Shown piece after piece: positions 42,232-52,901 of a stretch of DNA of 64,000 nucleotides; positions within the stretch are counted from its first letter, which is position 1, and every line of letters begins with the position of its first letter. Location of the stretch: contig CAXAMN010026461.1 in NCBI GenBank assembly GCA_963970005.1, positions 487,046-551,045 on the forward strand, written 5' to 3'. The notes under the pieces were generated by a model. That model was not told where the DNA came from and did no database searches. It saw only the letters and a list, made by a program, of their open reading frames with translations. A program made the position numbers and the translations under genes. Origin of the DNA: Durusdinium trenchii (lineage: Eukaryota; Sar; Dinophyceae; Suessiales; Symbiodiniaceae).

Positions 42232-42289
42232 TTTGAAAGCTACCGGTGGGACGCGCATTTCGTGCATGTTATTCCTACGGAGAGTACAT
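42232..42289 (+). repeat. 58-bp direct repeat, copy B
   Basis: Partner of 40073-40130 (56 of 58). It lies upstream (minus-strand sense) of the recombinase pseudogene, so the two copies bracket about 2.1 kb. Confidence 0.85.
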
Positions 42290-42303
42290 ATATACCAACT
42301 CAG

Positions 42304-42425
42304 TTCCTAGTAGCGATGCCCTTGGTTCCTAGTAGCTTCTTGTTACTAGTAGCAATGCCAGGAGCTACTAGTAGCTTCTTGCTCCTGGAAGCGATGCCCT
42401 TTGTTACTAAGTAACAAGTAGCGTC
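42304..42425. repeat. CTAGTAG-family array
   Basis: TTCCTAGTAGCGATGCCCTT, CCTAGTAGCTTCTTGTTACT, then AGTAGCAATGCCAGGAGCTA and further variants, in the same orientation as position 1. It begins 14 bp after the 58-bp repeat. Confidence 0.9.
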
Positions 42426-42450
42426 CTCTGGTGGGTGCAGTCGGTATGGT

Positions 42451-42702
42451 TTGAACAAAGCCACGCACGTCCGTCACGACGATGTCACCGTAGCGAGCAC
42501 CATCCGTCGCCCCGGTCCACCTGGAGAGCCACACATCGCTTCTATCCACCCTTCCGCATTGGCCGCGTGTACCTGGAGGCCAAAGGACCATGGTAAGGGG
42601 AAAGACATGGGTCCTAAGGCTGATTATGATTGGGACGTTACTTTCCAAGCTTTGGACATTGATGATTGGTTTTTTGCTAAGATATTTGTGAAATAAATGC
42701 AA
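42451..42702. CDS. Candidate exon, strand unclear
   Basis: The plus frame (81 codons, MNKATHVRHDDVTVASTIRR … DYDWDVTFQALDIDDWFFAK) ends in TAA at 42696. The minus frame over 42430-42570 reads GRVDRSDVWLSRWTGATDGA, then RYGDIVVTDVRGFVQTI, with higher GC3. Both are plausible; codon use slightly favours minus for the GC-rich half. No domain is recognised on either strand. Confidence 0.35.
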
Positions 42703-43182
42703 CTGTTCTGGTCCTGTTGCTAAACCTGCTTCACGACAATTGAAATTGAAAACAGTTCACATGTATTTGATCATATAATAACAAAATCAAAAACGTCACA
42801 AAATAGTCACATGTCCTTCACAATTGTGTCACAAATACACGTGTTGTCGTACTGCTTACACTACACATTCACCCAGGCTGTCTTCGAAGATGTCATATTG
42901 CTTCTAAACTATTCTCACAGTTTCTTAGAATACAAACGAAGCACAGTCTTGCATTCTCAAATTTGATTCAAGCATCATTCAAAAGTGCTTCACACACCAG
43001 TGGACATTGACAAAGCGGGCGGAAACCAAAGGCCCTAAGGTTTTGCCCCAGCGGGAGCGCCCTCCAACCAATTGGATATCAGATGCCTTTGGATGGGTTT
43101 TAGGACAATCCATTCTTGGGCTGTGCATAACACTGCACTCTCGATAGGTGTTCTGGTTTTTTGGATAAACGCCGCATGTGAG
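42703..43182. other. AT-rich, no gene seen
   Basis: Low GC and short frames only. It contains several CACAAAAT/GTCACAAA-type words without clear periodicity. Confidence 0.4.
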
Positions 43183-43455
43183 TCATGTGAGAGAGAACAA
43201 ATTCAAATGGCTGTGCCCACCAGCTTTCCGAACAAGGAGATTTCGACTCCAATTTAGGGCCTCGTCGATTACATCGATGGAGTGTCTCTGGCCAACAACC
43301 ATTTCACTGACACAAAGCAAAAGAGCCTTGCGCACGAAATGCGACTTCAAGGCATTGCTCCAAATCTCTAGCGCCACCTGCGGGTCGCGAAGGGCCGCTT
43401 CCTTGAGCGACCGGGAGATGTGCCCCACCAGCCCGTCTTTTCGGTGGGCAGGTCA
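43183..43455 (-). CDS. Strong exon candidate, helical protein
   Basis: The minus frame DGLVGHISRSLKEAALRDPQ, then VALEIWSNALKSHFVRKALL and SIDVIDEALNWSRNLLV, ends at a stop at 43183-43185. Codons are GC-ending and the sequence is a run of amphipathic helices. It could be part of a helical-repeat protein, but I cannot assign a family. A CTAGTAG array follows on its upstream side at 43471. Confidence 0.6.
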
Positions 43456-43470
43456 CTCGGTCACTCTATT

Positions 43471-43592
43471 CTAATAGCTTCTTGTTACTAGTAGTAAGGC
43501 CAGGAGCCCCTAGTAGCGTTCTTGCTCCTAGTAGCGATGCCCTTGTTACTAGTAGCGTTCTTCACCCTAGTAGCGATGGCCTCCAACCTACT
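43471..43592. repeat. CTAGTAG-family array joined to the second family
   Basis: Units CTAATAGCTTCTTGTTACTA, GTAGTAAGGCCAGGAGCCCC and TAGTAGCGTTCTTGCTCCTA run into TAGCGATGGCCTCCAACCTA, so both repeat families occur end to end in one array. Confidence 0.9.
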
Positions 43593-44349
43593 ATGCAGTG
43601 AGCTCAGGAATGGGAGGCTAAGGCTAGCGGCTAGCTGGCTAGTGATTCGGCTTGACCAGGATCCGCTTGTCAATAAGTCTCTTTCTAGGGACGAATTGAT
43701 CCATGTTCAAAACTGTGTCTTGAGCATCAACTATATAGTCAGTGATAGTGAAAATGCAATGTCGTCCGGAAACTCTTTCTTCGTGTGAATACTCAAAGCC
43801 ATCTCTGCGACAATAAGAATACATGAACTTGAAAGAATGGGTATGTGGGGAGAGCAGAAACGTGAAGACAAAAAGATCAATGGCTGATGGCTAAGAAAAT
43901 GGGAAACCCTCTGTGCAGACCGGAACTCATTGGAGCAATCAAAAGCTAACATGACCAGCTTTCTTAATTCTTGCCCGGCACTTTCTGCAGTTGCTCATGT
44001 CGTGGTGTTTAGACACGCCACGAAGGAAGAAACCATAGGAACGCCTATTTGAAGGATGTGCAAATGTGGCTATGGGCTATGGGTCATGGCACCCCCTCTA
44101 AATTATTCACACTAAAAAAGCCTGCCAACAGACAGATGCTTATCCCGCGAAAGCGACTATATATATATAATTTATATAATGATTACAGTGACGTTGCTGT
44201 AATGTTTTGCAGTAATGTGTACTTTATATAATGATTCACTCGTGTTTGGTCATGCATTGGTCACCTTTCTTATATATATTATATACACTATTTATCACTA
44301 TCTATATAGATTATTCTCCAGAGATTCCCTCTCGTTGCCTGCAAGTTGA
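43593..44349. other. No clear gene
   Basis: Short frames only. AT-rich tracts lie at 44156-44180 and 44265-44310. Confidence 0.4.
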
Positions 44350-45006
44350 TCACCGTTTGGAGCTGCCTGTCCAAGCAAAGGGATGGGTTTGCGCAGCGGA
44401 TTTGAGAGGATTTTGTAGAGGGCTGCTCAGGCTGCTCCTTCCATCATTCCCTGATTCAACAATCATTCCCTGATGATAAGCGAGGATCATACTCCAAGGC
44501 TGCGATAATATCGCGAACCCGGTGATCCCACAACTGCATGCAATGTTTCCCAGGAAGAAATCAAAAGCTTTGTCATGTTCCTTCAAAGGCAGTGCTGTAA
44601 GAGATGGATTCTTCGGCTGCCTGGACTGGTTTCGCCAGGGTCCAAACACCTCGCCCTTCGCCGCCTCCCCCCGTGGGCGATTCACAAAACCCCCTCCCTC
44701 TAGCTTCCACGCCTCTCCTCTCGGTCGGTGCCTCCAAGTGTCGGACATTCTCCCCCCGATCTGTCCAAATCGCTCGCTCGGTCGTAAAATGCCAAGAAAA
44801 AGAAGTAGACCCACGCAAGGTCCCTCCAAACTCATTGACACCAGAAGTTGCATGCGCATGTTCAAGTCACAAAGCCAAGCTCTCTTCCTAAATGAGTTTA
44901 CTTCACATGGCATCCAAATCGGCACTTGCCCATGGTCTCTAGCCCTGGTCCTGCATCTCCTCCCAATTACAGTACCTCTTGACGTACATTTGCCTATGAC
45001 AGTCAC
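44350..45006. other. Long overlapping frames, unresolved
   Basis: The minus strand is open for 218 codons and the plus strand for 162 (44522-45010) over the same GC-rich block (44620-44770). Both read partly like protein, for example minus LKEHDKAFDFFLGNIACSCG. I cannot choose; it may hold one exon or none. Confidence 0.3.
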
Positions 45007-45619
45007 CTAGAACCTGGGTGAAACCTGCTTTGAAGTACCAATAACCCAAAACTGTCCTATCGGATCAGAGATCAATTGGATTATAGTCGGCTACAATCCA
45101 ATTTAACACTTGCTATCTTGATGGATCGTGGTTGATCGTAAAACCCGGCAGACTGAGCTGATGTTGGATCTGATGCGTGAAATGTAGAAATGTCTGTGAG
45201 TTCACCTCGTACCTCAGAAAGCTGGTACTGTTCACAAACAAAATCCGCAACCTAAGGAACTGTTCTCATTATCATCATCCATCATCTGCATTCCAGGTTT
45301 GCAGTAGGTCTGCAGGCCTATCCTGAATCTGTCCCTAAATCAGACCCCCCAACCAATGGTCTTCCCCCTTTGCCAAAAATGCTTCTGTAACTGTAGATGT
45401 CGAAGCTGGGGTGCTGCAGCAGTGTTGAGCTAACCCCACAAGCTGCACTGAGATGCATTGAGCTGGTACAAAGGTAGTCAGGCAGCCGCTTTTTCTGGCT
45501 TTGTGAAGTAGAAAGGCCTGTGGACTCATGTGGACCGACAAAACGATCAACGCCCCTCCCCAAAATTCCTTTGGATGAAAACAGGCAGGAAGATCCACCA
45601 AACAAGTGGCTTCTTCTGT
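45007..45619. other. No clear gene
   Basis: Part of a 148-codon minus frame extends here from 45764, but its composition loses coding character below about 45620. Confidence 0.3.
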
Positions 45620-45764
45620 GAAGAACTGCCGGTCCTATGCTCTGGCCGTCTAGCCTGGCGGTGTCCACGATGCCCCAGTCGAAGGCCTCTCCTGACTGGC
45701 GTAACGGAGTGACCCAGCCATCACGCGAGCGGTGGCCAATGCTGGAAAGACATGCCGACGCCAT
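45620..45764 (-). CDS. Candidate first exon, unknown protein
   Basis: A minus frame starting at an ATG (45764): MASACLSSIGHRSRDGWVTP, then LRQSGEAFDWGIVDTARLDG and QSIGPAVLHRR. GC3 is high throughout this part. There is no recognised domain or signal peptide. Confidence 0.5.
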
Positions 45765-45975
45765 GTGTAGGGATTTGTCAGAAGAAAAAGCTTCCCCGAG
45801 GTTCTACGAGTACCCTCTTAAACTGTTCAGCCTCTTCCTTGCCAGGAAAATACTCTGAATATCACTGAAGTAGGAAGAGATTTCCGTCATCCCGCAAATT
45901 GATCGCCTACAAAGCTAGTCTTTGGAGGTGTTGGTGATGTATGGTTATAAAAAAACTTTCATATGGTAAGGCCGA

Positions 45976-46414
45976 TTAAAAAAAAAAAACAAAGACACCC
46001 CCCCAAAAAAAAGTCAACTGGAAAAGTCAAAGTCAAAAAAAGTCAAATTGAAAAGTCAAAAAAAAAAGTCAAAAAGATGTCAAAGAAAAGTCGAAAAACA
46101 AAAGTAAAAAAAAAGTCAAAAGTGTGGCTCATTGCCTTGGCGGATTACTGGAGTCAAGAAAAGTAGAAAAAAAGAAATCTCTAAAAAAATCAAAAAAGTC
46201 AACCATAGACCACAGCTCGAAAAAGTCAAAAAAAAAGTCAAACAAGTCGAAAAAAAGAAAAGTCAAAAAAAAAGTCGAAAAAAATGTTTAAAAAAAAAAA
46301 AAAGTCGAAAAAGGGTCAAAAAAAGTCGGACCTGGACAAATTGACTTTTTGTTGACTTTCTGAAATTGTCTGATTTCACGTTTTTTGACTTTGATTTTTT
46401 TTGACGTGTTTTTT
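45976..46414. repeat. GTCAAAA array with inverted end
   Basis: From 45976 to about 46330 the sequence is runs of A broken by GTC/GTCG (unit GTCAAAAA), with one interruption at 46124-46150. From 46341 to 46414 the complementary sense appears (TTGACTTTTTGTTGACTTTC and TTTTTTGACTTTGATTTTTT). The locus can form a long imperfect foldback. Lys-rich frames through it are artefacts of the repeat. Confidence 0.85.
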
Positions 46415-46653
46415 AAATTTAGAAAACATGCTCTTTCCAATGAAAGTTTCTTTATAAATGTATGGTGAATTATGGTGATCTCACTTTGGATGATTCAGAA
46501 TGTTCGGATCTTTCGGCAACTCTTTACGAGCCTTCTCGAAGGAAGATGAAGGAAGGTATATCTTCAAACAAACTGGCGAACAGATTCCTCTAGGACTCTA
46601 GCAAGAAAGTGTTTGCTGTCTGGCTATGTCTGGCTGTTGAATTTTCTCCCTCC

Positions 46654-46800
46654 AGGCCCTGCAGCTGACCCCCACCTTGCTTTCTGGGTGAACGCGACGG
46701 AACCCGTCAACCTTCAGACCGGGTTCATGCAAGGGGGGCCCGACCCTGCTCCCTCGCAGCTGCGACGAAACGCGAGATGCCTCCGACGCTGTCTGACGGG
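46654..46800 (+). CDS. Candidate exon, unknown protein
   Basis: A strong acceptor (TTGAATTTTCTCCCTCCAG) is followed by a GC-rich plus frame: PAADPHLAFWVNATEPVNLQ, then TGFMQGGPDPAPSQLRRNAR, ending at a possible donor ACGG-GTGTTGG. The minus strand is also open. The good splice signals favour plus. The family is unknown. Confidence 0.5.
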
Positions 46801-47061
46801 TGTTGGGCCTGGCACTCTTTGACCAAACACTGTACACAAGCAAGGCTTTTCACTGGTGGGAGGACGAATAGAGTGGCACCAAAATAGCCCAATGACATGT
46901 AATGGCCAAACAAAAGTGCATTCCGATTGAAAATGTGTTAGACATCATCTCAATGGCGACCGCTACACACCCCACAGGTCATCTCATCACGTTCAAGAAG
47001 TCATACATGTCATACATGCTAAAAGGTCAAACATCCAGACTGCTTCAGGACCTCGAGGTCT

Positions 47062-47218
47062 CAAACGTCCCTCAACCATCGCAGCTGGGCCGAGTGGTCT
47101 TTGCGCTGCCCGGCGAGGGCGTGCTCCAGCGCTGCTGCGCGCGAGCCGCGGCGACACGCACGCGGTGCAGGTCCGGGCGGCGGACGCCCGCCGAGCTGTG
47201 GATCGGCGTGCCTTTTGG
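47062..47218. CDS. Very GC-rich candidate exon, strand unclear
   Basis: A ~150-bp island of about 70% GC or more. Minus reads AKRHADPQLGGRPPPGPAPR, then ALEHALAGQRKDHSAQLRW, after a CTAAG acceptor and before a GT. Plus reads LGRVVFALPGEGVLQRCCAR, then TPAELWIGVPFGLSGN. Both look like protein, which happens in very GC-rich codons. One of the two is probably an exon. Confidence 0.4.
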
Positions 47219-47389
47219 CCTTAGCGGAAACGGCCTCACTCGTCTGCAGCACAAAGAAGACTGGAACCCTCAATCAACCTGCGCAAAGCTCCCAAATGTC
47301 CTACACTCATGGGAAGAAGAGAAGAAAGGCCACCTGCCACATGCTAGGTCGACCAACACTTTCGCCAGTCTGCTTTGGGGTCTTCAATC

Positions 47390-47512
47390 CTAATCCAAAA
47401 TCCGGCCGTCTGAATTTGACCCCCAAGACTGCCCACCACGGTCAGACCCACCAACAGGTCCGAATTCGCAACAGGGACCAGTTGGTCGTGGTGTGAAATG
47501 GCATTTAATGAA
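47390..47512 (-). CDS. Candidate exon with hydrophobic stretch
   Basis: The minus frame ISHHDQLVPVANSDLLVGLT, then VVGSLGGQIQTAGFWI, has high GC3. The central VVGSLGG part could be a membrane-associated helix. The probable exon end is at ATTAG near 47392. The family is unknown. Confidence 0.45.
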   Translation of the reverse strand, partial: FIKCHFTPRPTGPCCEFGPVGGSDRGGQSWGSNSDGRILD

Positions 47513-47867
47513 GCCTGAGAGCAAGGCCCTGGAACCACAGAGAAAGCTTGCAAGTAAGGATCACCTGCAAACACGTTCTGATTGACCATCTTGCAGCTTA
47601 TCAGTTTGCAAAATCTGGCTGATGATCATGCATGCTAAATTTACAATCTTGCCATAGCCTGTCACGCAAATGCATGGGTGTCCTGTTGAATCCAAGTGAC
47701 CGCCCCTGTCTGATGACTATATAGCCAGAGCCAAATTTTGCATGCGTACATCGCTATAGACTTATAATGAGCGTGGTATTTATAAATATACATATTCATA
47801 TAATCATATATATATGGTCTGAAGACTAAATAGGCCGCCCCAACCAGTCCCACGCCAAGTGCCTTTA

Positions 47868-47993
47868 CATTCTGAAAAGGGCATTCCCAGCTGACCCTCG
47901 CGCGCCTACTGAGCGTTGGATGGCTTTGAGCTCCAAACAGCGACGGTAGCTGGCGAGCTTCTCCCGCAAGGCTCCTGCAGCCACGAAGCGTGT
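47868..47993 (-). CDS. Candidate exon, Ala/Arg helix
   Basis: The minus frame TRFVAAGALREKLASYRRCL, then ELKAIQRSVGARGSAGNALF, runs to TAA at 47867-47865. Codon use is strongly GC-ending. A longer frame in another phase (47662-47997) covers the same DNA but is less protein-like. It may be a terminal exon. Confidence 0.45.
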
Positions 47994-49099
47994 TCACCCG
48001 ACTAGCTGAGTCAGTGGTGAAGCCCCATCGTCGTCAGGCTGCAATGGGTTATGCCATGGTTATGCTTAAGGCTTGAACCAGTAAAATTGTCAGATTCACA
48101 GACACAAATGCAATTAATTGTAGGATCCCTTTGGGAGAAGTGAGAAGTGTATCATAAAAACTTGGCGGCTTGGCGGCGATACAGTAGTGAGCCAGTCAAA
48201 AGCTAGGTATTCCTAGTTCAACCTTTACTTTGATTGAGGGATCTGCAAGTATACTCATGCAGCACGACGTGGAAAACGTGCAAAACTCATTTCGTTCTCG
48301 CTGCACCTAACTATGCTTGGCTGGTTGATCGATTGCTCTGTCAGGAGTCAATTGCAAGCATCCCCAAATACAAATGACCTTTTGTGCAAGGTACTCTGAA
48401 ATCAACGTTTATGTAACACACGTCAGTAGAGGCTCAAGCACTCAAGTCGCGAACCAAATCCTCTCTGATGGAGGACTTGCCTGGAAAATGAATTAAAACC
48501 GTGTTAGTTATATCCATGTTGACTTTGAAATTGCTAAGTGGGAACTCCCAAATTCACAGATTGTGTGACGCGGGTCTTCGCTCAGAACGCTGTATCACTC
48601 ATCCATAAATAAAGCCGATTCAACAGCCCCTCCCATGGGCTCTGCTCTCCTGGTGCGGGACTGTTGGCCTCAGATTTGGGTGTTTCCATTCAATTGGGTG
48701 CAAGCTGCATCCATTTGGGTCAGAGCTTTTCTCTGGCTCCCACGGTCATGTTAGGATCCCAAACTCCACGGTGACGGTGACAGAATCGTAGATGCTAAGG
48801 GGATGAACGTTAGAGTGTTCAAACTCTTGTCACTGTCACAGTTCACAAGTGTCCGGGCGTCTTTCCTTCCATCCCTCACTATTCTAGAAGCTTTTGCCCC
48901 CGGCCCAGGATAAGCGGAGATCGAACAATTCCAAGGTCTGTTGTGGCAGAACCGTCAATAACTTCAGAGCCTCGAGGGCCTTGACCAACCAACCTACTTC
49001 AGCCCACCCAACTATGTACAGTAACTCAAAACAACTCATCAACCCCATGTGGCTGTGGCTCCAAAGATTTTGCTTCTTTGCCTCCCGCAGATCTCACTG
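47994..49099. other. No gene seen
   Basis: About 1.1 kb with only short frames, moderate AT content and no repeat structure that I can see. Confidence 0.4.
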
Positions 49100-49226
49100 T
49101 ACAAATGCCTCTTCGAATCCCTTCAGTCCAAGTCGCCCCAGGCCGCCGGGACTTCGCGAGGGGTGGCAACTCCGTGGCTTCGCGCCAGGGGACGATGACC
49201 TGGTGCACTGGACGGTTGGCAAGCAA
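49100..49226 (-). CDS. Candidate exon, unknown protein
   Basis: The minus frame RPVHQVIVPWREATELPPLA, then KSRRPGATWTEGIRRG, over a GC-rich island. A second minus frame (49123-49371) is also open here. Codon use favours the first. The family is unknown. Confidence 0.35.
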
Positions 49227-49800
49227 TGGGCCTAATGATCACATTTGACAGAATTCTTTGTCGCTTGGCAGTGTTAGGGTGGAAAAACTTACATCGGCTC
49301 ACACAAGAAAGCTCGTTGCACTCCAGCAATCTTGCTGTGCAAATGAAACAAAGAAGCAATTTCTGCTTCAAGACAATATGTATGTTGAAATTGTGTTATA
49401 TAAGTCCTAGACCATTCAAGAAAGGCATCAAATTACGACACAGGCAGAGAGCCTCTTAAACCGCTAGGGCTCTACGCTCTTCGTGCCTTTCCCGTCAGCC
49501 AGCGGCGCCGGGAGCGCTCCATATCAGTTGCATGGCGAGGGTGGCCAACTAATGTGACCAACTGCTGGGGCAACTTTTGGGGAATCAAATTTCTCTTGGG
49601 GTATGTTCTGCCACACTGATTGATGAATGATGGGATCGCGTGAACCTATTGGTTGCTCATGATGGTGATTAATTACGGTGTTTTGGATTACAGTCGATTT
49701 AATCTGCAACAGAGTTCTTGGCCAAACTTTGTCCGATGAAGATCTACAAACCGCAGGAGGCCTCACCAGGAATCTTGAATGATCATTTCAAAAAATGTTT

Positions 49801-49869
49801 GCTAGGAGGCCATCTAGTAGGTTGGAGGCCATCGCTCTTAGGTTGGAGGCCATCGCTAGTAGGTTGGAG
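49801..49869 (-). repeat. GCGATGGCCTCCAACCTA repeat, three units
   Basis: Three tandem copies of TAGGTTGGAGGCCATCGCT, in the orientation seen at 25.9 kb. Confidence 0.85.
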
Positions 49870-50289
49870 ACGTGGTTCTACTGACTTATCTATATAAACT
49901 GATCCAAACAATGGCATTTCGGCCCTCACAAGGTGTTCGCGGGAGTCTATTCGCGGTGTTTCGGGCGTTCCGCAAAAGAATCAACTGCAAGCACTTTCGT
50001 AAAATGAATTTGTGTCCATGATACGAGCAATTGTGACAAACATGACAAACATGAAAACCTACCAGCTGACTGGGACTGAAGATTCAAACACCAGTGAGAG
50101 TAGGTTTGTTTAGAGAGTAAGTATATAATCATCTACAGGAAGTTCATCTTAACTTTACAATTGCCCCTTTGAAAGATCCAAAGTTGCTTCAAAGGGACGT
50201 GAAAAAAATAACAAAGAAAACAATCTTTTTAGGGTTCCAGACCTGATATTCATAAACCGGATCTTGGTTACGGATCATGGATGCCTTTC
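49870..50289. other. No gene seen
   Basis: AT-rich sequence with short frames only. Confidence 0.4.
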
Positions 50290-50640
50290 AGATGGGTCTG
50301 AAGAGTGGGGAAGCGACCAAGCACGGAGTGAACTCATCTGGCACTGGTCGATCCCGACCGCAATGGCACCTCCAATGATGGCCTTAGAGCCATCCCGGAG
50401 TCGCCCACCAGGTCCTGCCAAGAAAACTATGTGGGAATCCTCTGGAATCGTCAAGCTTTCTTCAGGGTCCTCAACTGGCCGGTTTAAGTGATTGGGGGGA
50501 CAAGCAAGAATGGCCCGTTTTGGATAACCTCAACCCCATCCTCAAAGGCCTCGATCAGGCTATCACGAGGCACGGTGGAGGCCTTGCGAAGCACGATCAA
50601 ATGGTCCACCAAGCATCCAGAACATCCTGAAAGCCTTTTG
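50290..50640 (-). pseudogene. Coding segment with one frame break
   Basis: Minus strand. LSGCSGCLVDHLIVLRKAST, then VPRDSLIEAFEDGVEVIQNG and PFLLVPP, lead to a six-base G/C run (50494-50499). There the frame shifts by one and continues NRPVEDPEESLTIPEDSHIV, then FLAGPGGRLRDGSKAIIGGA and IAVGIDQCQ. Codon choice is uniform on both sides, so this is one ~110-residue coding segment with a homopolymer indel, either real or from sequencing. The family is unknown. Confidence 0.55.
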
Positions 50641-50968
50641 AAGCCCTTCCCACCGACTGTGTATCTCAGATTATGTAATATCCATATATAATCAGTAGAG
50701 CGGGACCTTGTCCGTCAACCCTATATATATATATATATATGTGTCGAAACATGATGAAACATGTAGAAACAGGTGTCTTCAGCAATGCCGACGGAGTCCC
50801 TCAAAAGGGTGCCTCATGTTCCATAGCGGCGTCAATGATGGACTAAAAGTTGACGCCGGATCAGTTGAGGTACGACGAGTCAACTGCAATATGAAGAAGA
50901 TCACGACGAGGCTTGGTAAGAAGATCACCACGACCCACAAGTTCAGCCCCGCAAGTCCATAGAACACT

Positions 50969-51137
50969 CACGACCCACTGGACACCTTGGGGGCAAGGCA
51001 CTTATATGAGGGGGGGTTGAATTGTGAAGTTGTGAGTTGTGAGCTTCAATCAAATGAATCTGTAAGTAGCAACCTCCAGTGTGGCAAAAAATCACGGATG
51101 GAACTTATCTCGTCTAATCGGGTGACCCAGTGTCAGG
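50969..51137 (+). repeat. 169-bp inverted repeat, left copy
   Basis: The sequence from CACGACCCACTGGACACCTT to GGGTGACCCAGTGTCAGG is the reverse complement of 56116-56284 with only a handful of differences. Homology stops sharply at both ends. There is no coding frame of note. Confidence 0.9.
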
Positions 51138-51863
51138 TGCCGTCCGAAAGCACGACTGCCTGTTTACAAGCATCTGGTTCACTCCTGCCCTTGGCCAGAA
51201 TAGACTGGCACCTCACCAAGTCTTTGAATGGAAACGAGATGATCAAGCGGTGTCGATGTCGAAGCTCCGAGAGATGTCGAGAGCGACATTAGCCGATCAA
51301 GGTCCCGGATCCAACCTTGACCGGCAATAAGAATTACGCCATTCAAGCCCTGATCCTGCCATTGCATGATATTCTGTATCGTGGTGGTCCGTGTTTGTGG
51401 GAGGCTCAACCAAGGTCCGGTTTTGACCACCAATTTGACCACCTTTTGCCGGGTCAAGTCACAGGCTGCGGGAATCTGTGGCCTGCTTCGGAGTTAAGGA
51501 GCTCAACAAATCCGCAGGCAGTCCAAAGACCCAAAGCCTCGGAGTGACGCAGTGGTGAACTCGTGAACTCGTGTCCCTATCCCTGTTGGCCCTGTCCCTG
51601 GCCGGTCCTGGCAGGCCATCCCAGTTACCCAGCTGAACTTGATCAGAGGGCATTCGATTCAGAGGTTTCAGGCGTCCCAGCCAGCCTATCCTCTTATCTA
51701 GTTGACAGTGGAGAGTACTTAAGTCTCCAGAGACATTGTGGGCAATCCCACTCTCCATGGGATGAGAGGTGAGGCCTTCTGGGCCCTTCAACATGGGAGG
51801 TCAACAAGCTGCAACTCCCATGCAAACTGCTGTTGACGGATTGCTGATTGCTGACCACTGGCT
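51138..51863. other. No clear gene
   Basis: Overlapping frames on both strands without domains or coding-like codon use. Confidence 0.35.
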
Positions 51864-51979
51864 AGGAATATACTTGCTGCAGAAAAGGTTGCTTGCCAAA
51901 TCTCGTACTCACTCAATCTCACTCATTCCTAGGAATCTGCTTGCTGCAAACAAAATTGGTTGCCAAATCTTGTAATCAC
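51864..51979 (+). repeat. Two-copy ~49-bp repeat
   Basis: AGGAATATACTTGCTGCAGA … GCCAAATCTCGTACTCAC (51866-51912) recurs as AGGAATCTGCTTGCTGCAAA … GCCAAATCTTGTAATCAC about 67 bp downstream. Confidence 0.75.
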
Positions 51980-52209
51980 GCATTGCGGGTTGGAAATCTG
52001 CGCTCTTTCTTCCCAAATGGATCTCAATGGCTGGAACATCGAACCTGCACATAAAGGATTGGACTTGTGAACCATTGGACTTGCCTCAAACGTATCCTTA
52101 GTTGGAACATGCTCGTGTATAATTCTGCACTGCCCGTCGGTCATGGACTTTGCCACGCTGCTGGACGGAGTCTGACACAACCAAACGCCTTGAGCATAGA
52201 TCATGTGCC

Positions 52210-52345
52210 CCTCACCCTACCTTGGTTTCTGGGTGAACCCCACCAGCAGGCGCAGGCGCCCTCGAACCCTGGACGCAGCATCACCCGCAATGGCCGGCCG
52301 CCCTGCACATCGCACATTCATCGACTGGATGGTCTTAAACAGTAG
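52210..52345 (+). CDS. Candidate exon, unknown protein
   Basis: The plus frame WFLGEPHQQAQAPSNPGRSI, then TRNGRPPCTSHIHRLDGLKQ, runs to TAG at 52343. The core is GC-rich with GC-ending codons. It may be joined to the plus exon at 52490. Competing frames on the minus strand exist. The family is unknown. Confidence 0.45.
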
Positions 52346-52489
52346 CTGAAAACGGACTGGGAAAACCAAGGAACCGCTGGAAGGCTATGGACTGGCCACC
52401 TTTTGAGGCTCTTTTCCTGCGTTCAGATGCTTTGTTTATCTGGAGGTGCTTCAATCTCGTATGCTAGGTTTCTTTCTGTGTTTTGCAGG

Positions 52490-52706
52490 GTCAGATCCTT
52501 CCAGTGCTGTATACAATATCAGGTTTGAACCCAAGTCCTACCAGCCGAGCCAGTCATCACTTGCCAAGTGGGACCCCATTGACATCATCCCTAGGTTCGG
52601 AAAACAATCCTACAGCAAATCAACAATGCGCCATCACCACGATACCAGAAGCCTGTCTTTATCGCCATTGTCTGATCCAGCCAAAAAAGCTCGCCATCTG
52701 CCCTAG
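52490..52706 (+). CDS. Candidate terminal exon, unknown protein
   Basis: A textbook acceptor (TTTCTTTCTGTGTTTTGCAG) precedes a plus frame GSDPSSAVYNIRFEPKSYQP, then SQSSLAKWDPIDIIPRFGKQ and LSLSPLSDPAKKARHLP, ending in TAG at 52704-52706. Composition and codon use are protein-like to the end. The tail KKAR could be a basic signal, but this is speculation. The family is unknown. Confidence 0.6.
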
Positions 52707-52712
52707 TCTGTC

Positions 52713-52901
52713 TCAACCCCTCCAGTTAGAATCCCCATTCATCCCCTCCCGGAGGGGGGCTGCGATGTGGCGACCGCACCTGTGAGACTGTGGCACCTGA
52801 GAGGTCCAGGCCTCAAGAACGCAAGCTTCGCCAAAGTGGACGGTGGACCATCTGCTCTCTGAGTGTTGATGGGTCTTCGAGAAACACCGCACCTGCGGCA
52901 T
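52713..52901 (-). CDS. Candidate exon, weak
   Basis: The minus frame SESRWSTVHFGEACVLEAWT, then SQVPQSHRCGRHIAAPLREG, has decent GC3. It faces the plus exon that ends at 52706. There is no domain and no clear splice sites. Confidence 0.3.
   Translation of the reverse strand: MPQVRCFSKTHQHSESRWSTVHFGEACVLEAWTSQVPQSHRCGRHIAAPLREGMNGDSNWRG

Noticed and set aside
45963-46344. Lys/Ser-rich open frames
   Set aside because: They are translations of the GTCAAAA repeat array.
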